From Cladorrhinum sp. PSN259 (taxonomy: Eukaryota > Ascomycota > Sordariomycetes > Sordariales > Podosporaceae): 64,000 nucleotides of DNA. Within the stretch, counting starts at the first letter, position 1. The number at the start of each line of letters is the position of its first letter. The notes under the pieces are model-generated. The model was not told the origin of the DNA, ran no database searches, and saw only the letters and a list, made by a program, of their open reading frames with translations. The stretch lies in the NCBI GenBank assembly GCA_033725935.1, contig MU867092.1:186001-250000 (forward strand). Reading direction: 5' to 3'. The position numbers and the translations under genes are program-made. Of this stretch, positions 21,370-34,031 are shown piece after piece.

Positions 21370-24300
21370 ATGGGAGGCAATCCATTCTTTAGCCCCCCTT
21401 TCGACTCTAAGCGCCCCACGTATAGCCGTCTATTCCCGCCATGGATGACCCATTATGGCTTCAACTCGGTAGGTAGCAGAATTCCCTCCTGCTGGCTATC
21501 TGAGTCGCCCCAGCCCGAATCTTACATCTGGTTTTAGACGGAATGGGAAATGATGTTCCCAGATGCCCACCTTTGGGTCGAGCTCTGCCGTGCTTCGCCA
21601 CTCCTCGTGGGCAAAAACCTCCCCAAATGGCCGTGGTTCATTTTTGGCAAGACGTGCTTGATACATGACTTCAGCAACATCGGTTACGGCGCCTTTGATT
21701 CCGAACTTTACAATCTGCGACAGACGAAAATCAAAACTGGACAATGCTGCGAAATACATGTTTTCGGTTACGTGATGCGCCAGGCAAGAGCGCACGTAAA
21801 GTTTACCGAAACCCGGAAGATCCAATCCTCTTTCAAATGGGAAGCCCTCGACCTCTCGTCCGAATCTCCAGAGGCAGAGTTTGGGACAGTCGAAAAGCTT
21901 GAAAAATACATTAAAGATCCAACAAATGCCAATGTCGTGATGCGGGCTGCGGTTCTATACAGGTGCAGCCAGTTGCAGAGCGCGGGAGAACCGGGTACTG
22001 TTGAGTTCATGAACAAGGTCGAGGAGCTGGCTTTGGATTGGAAATGGAACCTTGACTACGCCACGTACAATGCATTGAAAGGTAAATCCGCCCTTGTCGT
22101 CTCGGCCGACAACAAATGGCTTCACCCCCCTGTGACAGTGATGGCTGCCACACTTGCCCGCTTTACCGAACTCAAAGCTCTTGGAGGAGATGAGGTGGCG
22201 GCCTGGACGGGAAATAAAGAGCGCCAAATCCAACACCGCAACAAGTATTAGGAGTATTGGCCAAACTTCGGGGGGTGGACGGCGGCCACCACGGACGAAA
22301 TAAAACAAAAACTGGAATGCGGATGGGACGTTACCGGTCTGTTTCCCGAAGACTTTCCCAAGGCAGGAAGCGGAAAGAAAGAGAAGATCAGAGAGCTGAA
22401 GAAGTTGTCCAAGTCAAAGCGCGAGCCTAAAGCCGAGAACTTGCAAGCAAGCGATGATGCCGCCGCTTCCAGTCACGAAGCCACCGCACCTTTCTCTATC
22501 CAGTCTCAAGCAGCTGGGGCACCACTCACCGAATCCGAGGCGCGAGATAAGAATAAGGCCAAGCAAAAGGCCAAGAAACGCCGGCAGAGAGCCAGTAAGG
22601 CAGCTAAGAAAGTAAATGAGGAAGAAGAGTTACGGGAGAAGGATAACTCACAGAAGACCGGACCTGTCTCCAACCAAAATGACGTAGCTGGGGTACCACT
22701 TCCCGAGCCGGAGGGGAAGGATAACGAAGCTACTGAACCTTTCTCTCTGCAGTCTGGAGCAGCTGAGATACCGCTTCCCGAGCCGGAGGACGAAGATAAC
22801 GAAGCGACTGGACCTTTCTCCCTCCAGTTTGAAGCAGCCGGGGTACCGCTCCCGGAATCGGAAGCGGAAGATGAGAAGAAGGCTAAGCAAAAGGCCAAGA
22901 AACAGCGGCAAAGGGCGAACAAGGCAGCTAAAAGGGCAAAAGAAGAAGAAGAGTTACGGCAAGTAAAGGAATCACGAGACCGAGAGAGGAAGAGGCAGGA
23001 CCAACTAAATGAAGAGAGGCTGAACGAGTTGTGGCAGAGACGTGAGGAAGATTACAAGCGTAAGGAAGCAGCAAGGGAAGAAGAAGAAGCTCGACTCGAG
23101 CATGAGAAGATTGAAAAGGCTAAACGGGAATCCAAGTTAGCAGAAGAAACTCAGCTCAAGGACAAAAGGCGACAACGGGAACAAGAGGAAGCCAAGCGAG
23201 CAGAGAAAGCCAAGCACGCAGAGAAAGCCAAGCAAGCAGAGAGAGCTCGACTCGAGTACGAGAAGCGGCAGCGAGAACAAGACGAAGCCAAACAAGCAGA
23301 GAAAGCTCGACTCGAGTACGAGAAGCGGCAGCGAGAACAAGATGAAGCTAGGCAGGTGGGAGAGGGCAGGTATGAGAAGGAGAGGCAACAGCAAAAGGAA
23401 GAACAAAGCGACAAAGTGGAAAGGGACAAGCATAAGGACGATGGGGGGCAAGAAGGTTCAAAAGACGGTAAATTGGCAGAAAAATCTGGGCAGAAACTCC
23501 CAGCAGGCTGTTCCAAGGATTCGAAACGCCATGGCAGCGATTCGAAAGCCACTCACCACAGTTCGGACAGGGTCGTGCAAGAGGAGGAAGCAAGCTGTCA
23601 GATCAAGCCCGCGCCAGGCCTGACTCAGGGCTCTCAAACCGAAAAAGCCAAGTTGCAAGTCAACCATGTGGCCCGAACCCAGGCTGGGCTCGAGTCAAGG
23701 CGACCCTTAAACCCCGTGGCCAAAGAGTTCGTCCCATCTGCTGAATCCAACAACTCAACTGCCGCTCCCTCCGTTGTTATGCAACCCACAGACCCGCTCT
23801 CAGCTGCACCTCTCCCAGGAAAGCTCCCTTCGAAATCACCGGCGTCAGGTTCCATATCACAATCCCAAACAGCACCCAATATGAATACGAACAAGGCGCC
23901 TGAGCAGACAGTCGAGCCTGCGGGCAGTGAAGCGGCATTTGGAGAAGAACAGACGGCCTCTTTGGCCGTCGCTTTCCAAGCTCTCTGTTTCAAAGCTCGA
24001 ACTCTCGAAGCTCTCGAGTCACACTTGGTCCAAACGGCTAATCTTATGGATGAAGAAGCCAAGAGATCCGAGGAGGAGGCCAACAAAGCTGAGCAGGAGG
24101 TCAGACGCCTGTATCGGCGTGCCGAAGAAGCTCGCAATCGTGCCGACGAAGCTCGCCGCCGTGCCGTCGACGCCCGCATAGCTAGCAATCTTACCCACAA
24201 AGCTCGTGTTTGTATAAGCGAAGCTTGTGCTCGTGTCAGTGAAGCTCGTACTTGTCTCGACGAAGCTCGAAGTCTTGGAAATAGATGGTAAGTCTGGGCA

Positions 24301-24528
24301 CCCACTGCCTGGGGCATTCATGTACCTGCTGCCGAAGGCATTCACTGACTGTTATTCACCAGTCTCAAAACACCAGCTGCTCAAGAATATGGCGCATCAC
24401 CTGTGGTGGAAGTTGCTGCAGATACTGACAGTCTGCCGTGCGAACTGGAAGAAGAGGAGAATGGTTCGGAGCTTGAATGCAAGGCATCGGAGGAATTTAC
24501 CGACGAGGAGAGTAACGATGTAAAATAG
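21370..24528 (+). pseudogene. Charged coiled-coil protein gene with one in-frame TAG
   Basis: Exons 21370-21468, 21538-24287 and 24363-24528 (introns 69 and 75 nt, canonical) give about 1004 codons. The frame is open except for TAG at 22249-22251, between TAT and GAG TAT TGG. The protein reads well on both sides, and the second part has no nearby ATG of its own. The N-terminal ~300 residues look globular (PPWMTHYGFNSTEWEMMFPD). The rest is Lys/Glu/Arg/Ala-rich coiled coil with duplicated blocks (KAKQKAKK near 22560 and 22890; ARLEYEKRQREQDEA twice near 23240 and 23300) and an Ala/Arg-rich C-terminal heptad region. No family recognised. It could be a recent pseudogene, a readthrough gene, a sequencing error, or hide a weak 57-nt intron (22195-22251, poor GTGGCG donor). 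Confidence 0.6.
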
Positions 24529-26153
24529 CGGACAGAATCAGGCAGCGCGTATTAATTGAGTGCATCATCTATCAACTGGGCACGTGTGTAGAAGCAATTA
24601 CTTGTGCAAGGCGAAAATCTTGATGAAAAGTTGAAGTTAAAGTTGAGTTCACCACCTGATAAGCGAGTCACACCTTCGCCGGAATGATGGGTGGTCCACT
24701 GAAAGGGCCTAGACCATCACCGCCCCGGGTTCATCAACAGGGGTCATGGTGGAACTGGATTGCTCATCCGGGAGTGTGTGCCGTGCCGCACATTAGCAGA
24801 GAGCTGCGCATCGCACCCGACCTTAATTCTCACATATTCCCCCCTGCTCCATCTTGTGACAGAAAACGGTCAGAAAAGCCACGTCGGATTCATTGATCGA
24901 TTTTGCGTCTCACACACCCATACATGTTGAAATCCGATTTCTGAGATTTTAAGGAACAGACCCAAACCCCAAACCCATTTGTTAATTTTGGATTTATACC
25001 TATTTCTTCTTCTCCTTTATTTTTTTTTTACAGTAGAAAAACCACCCCTGTTGATATTGTCAAGATCGTCGTCCCAAATGCCGAACCCCAACCAATGCAT
25101 GGTGCTTATCCCATGCCGGAACCCATCCGGCCCCCGAACTGGAGTGGTAATTCGCGGCCTGCATTTGGCAAAGTGCGGACCGTTCCAATTCCCCCCTTCC
25201 CTCGCGTGCTCTCCAGTCTCTTGGATTTCTACCGTCAAACCAGGTTCGTCCTGACGGGTCTTGAGGGGATTTCCTGGTTGTCTCACTTGCAGCAACCCGA
25301 AGTCATTGGATGCTGAGGCACCCCCAAATGCGAGCAGAGCTGCATCACGCCACGGGCACATGCATATTACAGCCTTAACTCATCAGTTCGGCGATATCGA
25401 CCCTGCATCCGTCCGGCACTGTGTCACCGAAAAAGCAAAACAACGGCCAGACATCGACATGTCTCAGGAGACCATCATTGCCCATTGAAATCGAAAAATT
25501 GGAGGTCGGCGATGATCCCCTTCCCGAGCCCCCGAATCTCGTCTCTCTGCGGGAGTAATATCTACTAACAGCTATTTCAGTTCCAAAAAGAGGTAAACAG
25601 TTCAACGACCCAACAAGGTCGACAACAAGAGTTGACCATCTCTATTGGGAAGCCACTCATCTGGGGGATCCGCAAGGCCAAGCTGCGCGCGCCAAACATC
25701 TTCAACGGAGCGCAAAAAAAGAGGCGCCCATTTAGAGCCCGGTAAGTCATCTTGTCCACTCCAGGAAGCCATCAACAGACTCCACTGCCCAGCTTTGAAG
25801 CCGCGATAGTGGAGTTTGTCCTCCAACCTAGGCTTACGGCTCTCGCCCTCCCTTCCTACCCACGCATCTCGGCACCTTCGTAGTGTCATTGATAAGGGGG
25901 CATATCCCTACCTTATACGAAGACGAAGTTACTGACTTGGCCCTCCTCTGTCGTGTCCGCAGATCGTCATTTGAAGCTTCTTTTCCATAAAAGCCCCTCG
26001 ATACGATATACCTCCCAATCACCATTTCTCGCTCAGCTTCATTTTACCTTGTCCGACCTGACGAACCCTTCTGCGCTACGTGCCGCGGGGGCACACGACC
26101 CGGCCCGACTACCCGACCCCTCCTTTACCCCTCCCTCCTTAACGTCCGCCATC
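24529..26153. other. Intergenic, no gene seen
   Basis: Short frames on both strands without motifs. The last few hundred bases are the promoter of the Cys-rich gene at 26154. No repeat recognised. Confidence 0.4.
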
Positions 26154-26516
26154 ATGTGTCGCAAGATTGTGTTTTGCGGGACATGCACCGTATGCGGCAA
26201 GGCCAGCGACTGGGACGAATACTCGCAAGAGCTTCCCTGCCTCGAAGCAAAAAACAACGGAATATTCGGCCAATGCAAATACGGCGTGGACCGGGACGAG
26301 AAGCCGCACGATCAAGAGTGCGTGGCGTGCGAGATGGCCAACGGGGTGGATGAGGGCTACGACGGCGGTATGGAAGACGACGAAACTCTGCAATTCGTCG
26401 GGGAGCTCCAGACGAACAAGTACCAGAGTAACCCGGAAAAAAAGAAGGGACACGCTGACGGGGACCTGGAAGATGAAGATGACCGACGGCGAAAAAAGAA
26501 GCAACGAAGGACATAG
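26154..26516 (+). CDS. Small Cys-rich, charged-tail protein
   Basis: A single-exon gene for 120 residues from the ATG at 26154; the longer frame upstream lacks support. The first 65 residues hold eight Cys in pairs (CRKIVFCGTCTVCG, LPCLEAKN, QCKYG, ECVACEM), suggesting a small metal-binding fold. The rest is acidic (GGMEDDETL, GDLEDEDD) and ends in a basic cluster, RRRKKKQRRT, that may be a nuclear signal. No signal peptide. Fungal genomes carry similar short Cys-rich proteins of unknown role. No closer assignment is possible. Confidence 0.6.
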   Translation: MCRKIVFCGTCTVCGKASDWDEYSQELPCLEAKNNGIFGQCKYGVDRDEKPHDQECVACEMANGVDEGYDGGMEDDETLQFVGELQTNKYQSNPEKKKGHADGDLEDEDDRRRKKKQRRT

Positions 26517-27162
26517 CAACATGTCGAGGGTTTTATCTTTTTAACAAAAATCGAGTTCCCCCCGAACTTACGCAACCTATACGCAAACGCTTTGAGATAC
26601 CCAATTATATTATTATTAATAGCGATTCGATATCCTTGTGGAACAGGCGCAAGAATGGCGAGCGCATCGACATGAACAGGAGTGACCATGGACGGGCTTG
26701 CGACACACACATACAGCTCTGCCAAAAGCCTCCGCGGCATCCATGAACCACATTCGATGACGACGGAGACGACGATTAGGATGGTTGGACAGTGGGGATA
26801 TTGGAGTTCTGGAAGGTGTATATTCTATCACTGCAACAGCAGATGGCCCGGGACAAGGCACAACATGCTTATAGGAAAAGTACGGAAAGTACTGGGGAGT
26901 TTTATTATTAGGCACCATGAAGGATTAATTCAGGCGCACCACCGAAACGTAAATTCAGGAATACGTGCTCTGGAAGAAGGAAATTTGTATAAATGGCATT
27001 GAAAAGATATATATTTGAAGTACTGCAACCACTGACTAACGTGTGCTGAGGATGGTTTCTTTTTTCCCCTTCCCGTGGCGGATGGCTTAAGCCACACCGT
27101 TGAACTATGTGTATGACAAGCCATGTACGTACCCCGCGGTTTACAATGACATACGTAACCTG

Positions 27163-27200
<38 letters not shown>

Positions 27201-27317
27201 ATGTGTCTCCTAAATTCACCCGACACTTGAGCACTGCAATCATTCCCTCATATATTCATTACTTGCACTTCTTCTTCTATCCTTATCCTTCCCATAACTC
27301 TATCATATTTTTTTTTT
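26517..27317. other. Intergenic with TG microsatellite
   Basis: 3' flanks of convergent genes. Contains the 32-nt TG repeat at 27168-27199. No gene seen. Confidence 0.5.
27168..27199 (+). repeat. (TG)16 microsatellite
   Basis: Sixteen uninterrupted TG units, in a non-coding stretch between convergent genes. The His/Thr or Val/Cys frames crossing it are artefacts of the repeat. Confidence 0.95.
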
Positions 27318-28235
27318 TTAATTCCCCTCCCAAGTCCCTCTGACAACGCCCCAGTACCTCTCCTGGTTCCCATCCCCCCTAGCGTGAGCCACATGTCCGG
27401 TCCCCACAAACTCTTCGTTCCTCACGCTCTTGAACCCTCTACTCTTCGCATCGCGGGCGTGCTCCTCCACGTCCTTCCAGTAAACTAACTTGTCCCCTTT
27501 TCCGTAAATGTACGTCCTGCGCACCTCTTTATCCCCCAGCGACCCAAAGTTGTTGTGTCCGGCCGCTATTTTCGCTAGGGGGCCCGACTTGTTCCTGCCG
27601 ATGATGACGTGCCAGACGTAGAAGAAAGAGACGACCAGGTGCATGAGCGGCGCGGCGAGGTAATACGCGAAACCGGAGAGGGAGGCGGTGAAGGCCCAAA
27701 AGGCCGGCATGTAGCGGAACTGCCCCGGGGTCGAGTCGAAGATGACTGCGTATTTGGGTATTGTTGAAGAGACACCAAGAAGAAGCTGGCGGCGGAGGAG
27801 GGCGTACAGGAGGGAACCGCCGTTTGAGAAGGCGTGGATGAGTAGTTCCGGTCGAGTATTACCTGAGGAGGAGGAGGAGGAGGAGGAGGAGGAGGAGGAG
27901 GAGGGTGAAGAAGGAAATATGCTGCGGAAAAAGTCGACTGCTGGGAGGAGTTCTTTGGGTGCCGCGCCTGGTAGTAAAAAGTGCCGGGGCTCGGAGCGGA
28001 GGAGCAGGATGGGCGAGGAAGGGTAGAGGGTTTGGTAAGGCGACAAGTATTTGAGGATGTGCGCGTCGCGTGCTCCCATCCATGTTGCGAGGATTATGAG
28101 TTTTGGATCTTTCGGGTTTGGCTTTGGGTTTGAGTGGGCGGCTGAAGGTGTGTAGAAGTAGGCGCATCGAGAGATTTTGGTCATGAATGAGAGTGGTTTG
28201 TTTGGTGAGGCTGGTGTGGGTGCTGTTGTTGCCAT
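27318..28235 (-). CDS. PaxU/TMEM53-like (DUF829) alpha/beta-hydrolase
   Basis: A single-exon gene for 305 residues. The features fit the DUF829 family, which includes TMEM53 and the indole-diterpene cluster protein PaxU: LIILATWMGARDAHILKYL near the N-terminus, nucleophile-elbow-like LLIHAFSNGGS, IFDSTPG after it, TYIYGKGDKLVYWKDVEEHA for the acid region and a final GTGHVAHARGD with the likely catalytic His. A membrane-prone stretch (AFTASLSGFAYYLAAPLMHLVVSFFYVWHV) sits between. A run of 13 Ser, encoded by a GGA/TCC microsatellite (27865-27903), interrupts the hydrolase before the nucleophile. No toxin-synthesis cluster surrounds it, so a housekeeping or lipid-related role is as likely. Confidence 0.8.
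   Translation of the reverse strand: MATTAPTPASPNKPLSFMTKISRCAYFYTPSAAHSNPKPNPKDPKLIILATWMGARDAHILKYLSPYQTLYPSSPILLLRSEPRHFLLPGAAPKELLPAVDFFRSIFPSSPSSSSSSSSSSSSSGNTRPELLIHAFSNGGSLLYALLRRQLLLGVSSTIPKYAVIFDSTPGQFRYMPAFWAFTASLSGFAYYLAAPLMHLVVSFFYVWHVIIGRNKSGPLAKIAAGHNNFGSLGDKEVRRTYIYGKGDKLVYWKDVEEHARDAKSRGFKSVRNEEFVGTGHVAHARGDGNQERYWGVVRGTWEGN
27865..27903 (-). repeat. Coding trinucleotide run (poly-Ser)
   Basis: Thirteen GAG/CTC-type triplets inside the PaxU-like gene encode a Ser homopolymer in a predicted surface loop. Such runs change length easily by slippage. Confidence 0.9.
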
Positions 28236-30607
28236 TGTTGATGTATCGGTTGTTACTCAGGGGAAGTGTTTGTTTAATGTTGTCGAAAGTTGTGATGAAT
28301 GATGCTGAGATGTACAGATAAAAAGAAAGAATATGTGCGTATATATAACGTCCAAAATACCGAGAGAGCCTTGCAAAAGTTCCTCCAAGGAATACAAGAT
28401 CCGAGGTGTATACGAACTGATTACCACCTAGATTTCGTCCATCTAGAAAACTGTTCGGTCAGACGAAGCTTTTGGGTGCTGTGCCTGTGCCGTGCCGTTC
28501 AACAAGCCGCCCGTCCCGTGTCCCCTGGTTCATGAATGCCAAGGATTCCCATGTCCCCAGCGAACCCCACGATTGGAAGCTCTCCCTCTCCTCCCTCACA
28601 CGTTTGTTTGTGGTGGGGTTTTGGAGTGGTCCACCAATCCGCCCAGACGTCGTCCTTCAAGATTTGGGGAGGTAAAGCAGGAGTATTAGCTGTCGACTTC
28701 CAATCTTGCCGTTCACTAATCAATGAATTGATACCGAGCATCACGAAAAGTTACCAACAACTCCGTGGCCAGCTAGGCGGAATTACAAATATTCCATCAC
28801 ATGTTTTGTATATCAAGACTCAACAAATCTCGATCCGTTGAAGCCGAGGCATTTCCTATTCAGGAAAACAAAATTTGGGGAACAACGACAAACCCTCAAG
28901 AAATCAGGATCTCTGCGCTTGCACCTTTTCCTGGCCCCAACGAAACTGCAACGGAAGAGGGGGCCCAACAAGCTGGTTGCATTGCATGAAAAGGAACTTG
29001 TGTCGTGTAGGGGCAAATCAACTTTATCTGAACCTCTCCTCATCAGAATACTCAACACCTCAACATTTCTCTGGGCACTCGGACTGTCCAGTTTTATTGC
29101 AATTAAGTCATGTTTTTATGTTGCCATTCATCAGGCCACTAGTATGGCAATGTCAACTCTATCACAAAAATGCAAACGGACGAAGTAGATAGTCACTGGT
29201 ATAAAACTCCGATAAAATCACCAATCAAGAAAAAGAAAAGTCACCAACGCGCACACAGCACAACACAAACGAAACGCCTGCACTCAAAAACAAACCAAAA
29301 AATGCTCTCATCACCCTTCCACCTCCTCCATTTTTTTTTGTTTTGTTTTTTTTGTTGTTTTTTTTGCTCAGAAATATGCATTCGCAACCCTCCCCCCTTT
29401 TTTAGTTTCGCTCCCCTTTCCTGTCCTAGTAAAACGAGAAACCTACACTATCACATTCACCGGAAATATTGCTTTCCCAAAAGACTATCTCATATCTTTG
29501 TCCAATCCCCATTTCCATGTATTTTTCGTCCATTTTTTCATTTCGCCTTGATTTCCGATTTCACCATTATAACCTAGTATTGTTAAATTTCGAATCCTCA
29601 TCCTCAGGTCAAAGTCAGATCGCAGGGTGGGTCAAAAATTATGTCTCTCGGCCCATATCAATGATCATCATCAGGGTCGTGCGGATCAAACGAAATACCA
29701 ACCGCAAGCAAAAAAATTTGGTTTGCTCGGCCGGGGAAGGTCACGGACTGTATGTAAAAGAATCTCAGGAGACCATACCATCAAGATCCGCAAATGCCCT
29801 TTCATCCCCATGTATAGACGAGAGGCCAAGAGGGTCCAAAAGTATTATCCCCAGTACGTAGAACATGTCTCAGATGATCAAGAAATATTGCGCTGTGCAT
29901 AGTCATCTCTCGGAACCCGCGCGCTTGGTGTCATATCGGATCGATGCATGTGCAAGATACCCAAACGGCAGCGAACAGGAAGAGGCAGGCTCCATATATA
30001 TCCTTGATCCATGCAGAGGGCATTGGGGTGAAATATCCTTGGCAGACGCGAGTATCAAGCTGGATGTATACCTTGGTATGCCGGTAAGAACGGGGCATGC
30101 ACCGTGTGACCAGGTACAAAGCTTCAAGTACCTTCGAGCAGGAGGACATCGGGCTTATGCAGAGCGTAAAAGGTAACGACGAATGAGTCCCACCTGCTGC
30201 GTTTTCCTCAACAAGAGTCGTCGGGTGCCAGCAAACCAATGAGAGATGGAGACATCAGCAGCAGCATGCTTTGGTCAAGATCAGGATCCAAACCACCAGA
30301 CCAAAGGCATTGGTCAACGGCCATGACGCTTTTGTGAGATGTATCCGAAAGGCAGATGTCGAAGATCCACCCAAACACCATCTGGTGAGAGAAAAAAAAA
30401 AAGAAAAGTGTCGGTAATCGTACAGTCATCAAACAACAGCCTGGTTCGTCAGGCTGATAGAAACAAGACCTGTCTGGTTGCTTGCATAAGATGGATCGCC
30501 GCATTTGGGAGATTCAGTTTGCAGTGTCATGATGAGTCAATCGGATGAGGTTGCGCAGGTGTCATCATCAATCGCAATCGCAACAGTCAGTCGAGAATCA
30601 TGGTGAA
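28236..30607. other. Long intergenic stretch, no gene seen
   Basis: 2.4 kb upstream of the PaxU-like gene and downstream of the KH gene. It has T-rich tracts (29330-29370) and many short frames without motifs. A long 3' UTR or unannotated non-coding transcript cannot be excluded from sequence. Confidence 0.4.
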
Positions 30608-32540
30608 TCAAGATGTTGGAGCGCCAGGCGGCATTTGGCCCGGCTGCTGCCCAGTTGCGGCCATCCACAAAGCCACATAGTTATTATAGCCACCATCTAT
30701 TGCCGTGTTAGCACTCATCAACCGTTGCCGATAAAGCCAGAAGCGACTTACAAGGGGCATAAGGATCCGCTTGACCTTGAGCGTAGGCCGGGGCACCCCC
30801 AGCTGGATTGCTGGAGGAAGCCGCAGGCGCAGCGCTGGAGTTAGAAGATTGACCATAGCTGGGGTTGTCATAGTCGCGGTGTTGGCCACGAGGACCACCG
30901 CCGCCACGACCGCCGCCGCCGCCGCCGCCGCTCTTCGCTCTCTGCAAATCAGGTTGTCAGTATAGGTATCGAGGATAAAGATGAGTTGGCGCAACTTACA
31001 GCAGCCTCTACCTTTTCCTCGATGGCTCGTTTAGCACGCTCGATGCTATCGCGCGCACCAACCAAGCCAATCTCACGCTCGACCTCGTTGGGTCCAGATG
31101 ACTGCGAGACATTGATCTTGCAGCCTGTCGAGTTTTGCATCTCGCGAATGGTCTCTCCGCCCTTGCCAATGATCATACCGACGGAATCGGAAGGCACATA
31201 GATGGAGTCGTTAATCTTGTCGTGAGGCGGGCCGCCGCCGCCGCTGCCGCCACCACCACCGCCGCCACCGCCGCCACCTCCGTAGCCCTCATTCCGGGCG
31301 CCAGCGCGGGGACCGCCGCCTATGGCGTTGTTGGACCCGTTTCGGCTGTCACTATCAACGATTTCGAGAATCAACTCCTTTGCGTGCTTTGCGGCGGCTG
31401 GGGCACCGATGAGATTAACAGGACGAAGTCCGTTAACACTCTTCGATTCGCTGACGATATTGATATGGCAACCGCTTCTCTCCTGCAAGTCGCGGATTGT
31501 CTCACCACCACGACCAATGATCAGACCCACGGTTCTATCGGGGACCATAATCTGGAGACTGTCTTCTCCTTCCTTAGGAACGGGAGGAGCATTACGATCA
31601 GGACGAGGCTCGCGGGGCTCGCTTCTGGGACCACCTTGACCAGGGGGGGCGCGCATGCCGCTGTCACGAATGATGCGGTTGATCATCTCCTTGGCTTCTT
31701 CGCGTGCAGCACGGGGGCCAGTGATTCGGCATTGGCGGATCCGGTCGTTTTGGCCAGCGGGCGGAATAAACTGGACTCTGCAATGGGATTCCTGCTCTAC
31801 ACGTCGAAGATTCTCGCCTTGGCGACCGATAATAAGCCCGACCATGCTTCCCTCAATCTCCATAGTCTCGCTGTCGTCCTTTCCACGAAGAGGCGACCGC
31901 TCGCGTCCACCGCCGTGGGCGCCACGAGGAGAAAAGCCTTGCCGGCGAGGGGAAAACGAGCGGTCACGGCCGTATTCGCGACCCTGAACTCCATGATCTC
32001 CACGGCGCTCGTCACGATAAGGGTTGAAGTTATCGCGGTAGGTATCGCGGCCTCTAGGGCTCTTGGATCTCGAACGTCCGCCGCCATAGCCACGGTCGTC
32101 ATGGCCGCGCGAGTCGGGGCCGCCATATCCAGCACTCGCTTGCCGTTCATACGGAGTATAACCTGCCTCGGTCGCGATTGCCTTGGCGCGTGCGATAGCG
32201 TCGTTGAGAGGACCCAAGGTGCCGGTACCGCTGGGACGAATGGCGCTCAAATCGATGCTGCCGCTCGCGGATGGCTGAGGATAGTAGCTGGCTGCGGGTG
32301 GTGCGTACTGCGCGGCCTGAGGAGGGGGATAGCCTGGAGGAGGCGCGCCGTAGGGAGCTGCGGGCTGCACAGGGGCAGGGAGACCTGGCTGGCCATGTGG
32401 AGGAGTCGAGGTGACGCCAGCTCCCCTCGTGCTCTCTGTTTATTTTTGTTAGGATTTCATCGTCCCAAACGCCAGGTACTGGAAAGTATCTTACCACCAA
32501 TCATTCGCAAGATTGAATTGATATCAGGGTTAGTCGCCAT
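30608..32540 (-). CDS. Three-KH-domain RNA-binding protein
   Basis: Exons 32540-32495, 32435-31000, 30941-30752 and 30696-30608 (introns 59, 58 and 55 nt) encode about 586 residues. The start ATG at 32540 gives MATNPDINSILRMIG. A Pro/Ala/Tyr-rich segment is followed by an RS/RGG-like stretch (GGGRSRSKSPRGRD). Three KH domains follow, near residues 205-273, 308-376 and 426-492, each with the GXXG loop intact: GLIIGRQGENL, GLIIGRGGETI and GMIIGKGGETI. A poly-Gly spacer divides KH2 and KH3. The C-terminus is Gly/Asn/Gln/Pro-rich with GGYNNYVALWMAA, similar to the tail motifs of FUBP/KHSRP-type proteins. It probably binds U- or AU-rich RNA or single-stranded DNA in nuclear RNA processing. Confidence 0.92.
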
Positions 32541-34031
32541 CTTGAACAAGCTTGGCGCGACTATTATTGAAAGAAATCACGATCGCAAAGTCGCTGGCGC
32601 TCGCGCAATGATGATATAAATGCGAGTGTGGGTCGGTACCGACGAGAGTAAGCAAGTCGCGATGCAGATGCCGGAGAAATGAAGGTGATGATTGTCGAGT
32701 AGAGCCAGAGGAAAAAACAATTCGCAACGCCGTCGCTTGTAATGATATGACAAGGGAAAAGTCGCTCGGTGCAGAGCGATTGGCACGGTGATGCCTATTG
32801 TTCCCTCGATCGCGATTGTTGCAAGAAGGTTTTTGGGGCTTGTCCGCGGGTGGAAAGGAAAGGTTCAGAAAACGCCGGGTGGAGATCGACAAAGAACTTC
32901 TTTCGCACTCGGTTGATGCGCCAGCCGCTCATTGGTCAGCCAGTTGGTGGGTGGCTGCAGCAGCGAGCTGGTTTTTGCTGGAAAAGTCTTTTTGTGGCGG
33001 TGCGACTGGGGCGATAAGGTTTATGGATTGGCAGATAAGCTGCACAGTGATTCACTCCACTGTAAACAATAAAACACGAAGAACAATGGGATTTCATTGA
33101 AGGTATCAGCACAGTTCGACCCCGACTTAGCGTCAATTTTGGCAATCGAACTGTACGATGAATATACCTTAGCTCTCTCATTTTGGCGAGATTGTTTTCG
33201 GCCTGGAATTTCTGCGTTGGAGCTTCTGTTTCTGTTCGATGTTTGGGTTTGGTTCAATAACAGCGGCAGATGCTCCCAAAACGGATGGATCTATTCAGCG
33301 ACAGGTCCTTGCCAACACCTTAGGTCTGTTCGCTCTTCAGGAATTACTTGGATTATGACAACTTGGTCGCTTTCTCTAAGTTGGCCATTCAGCCAGAAAT
33401 GAAAGGATATATATTAGGTAATGAACGTCTCAGACATTCTCAACCACCTCCCAAATGTCTCTCCACCACGAACCTGTCATCTGTCTCATCCTTTCCATGA
33501 AAAGAAGAAGGACAGGACATTGCTGAATAGGAATTGGAGCACAAGTGATGGGGCCGTTGCACAAATGGTGACAGAAAACCAGATTTCGGAGATTGGCATG
33601 GCTTCCCTTCAGCGAACAAGAGTATCTCATGACAATACTGCCATCTAGGTAAAGAAGTTTGCCTACGGAAACGGGAAGGTTTCCCGGATGAGTCCGGCCG
33701 CCAGAAGATACACAGTATGGTCTTTCTCCCCTGGACTTGTGGGTCGGAACATTTGCTCCAAACACGCACTCGGAAGGCGCTGCCGAGATCAGTGGAAGGG
33801 ATTTTGAAACTCATGCTGCCGACGGCCCCGATTGTAGGTTTCCTGAATGGGACGGCAGTTTGACGATGTGGTGACACCAGTGAAATATGACCCAGAGAAC
33901 GGAGATTGCAACACGTGAATGTGGTACATGTATACATTCATTTCACTTTTTTATATCATCCATTCATTCCAGCCTCACGGCACGCAGACACTCCAATTGC
34001 AGTGACAGAATTACTCCCACTATCTTTCACC
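32541..34031. other. Divergent promoter region
   Basis: 1.5 kb between the KH gene (minus) and the aspartic protease gene (plus). It contains both promoters. No convincing gene. Confidence 0.45.

Noticed and set aside
27107..27343. Frames crossing the TG repeat
   Set aside because: The Val/Cys or His/Thr dipeptide run comes from the microsatellite; no other coding sign.
31135..32619. Plus-strand frame of 494 residues
   Set aside because: Antisense to the KH-domain gene, which has clear domains and splice sites; the plus frame is Ala/Thr-rich without motifs.
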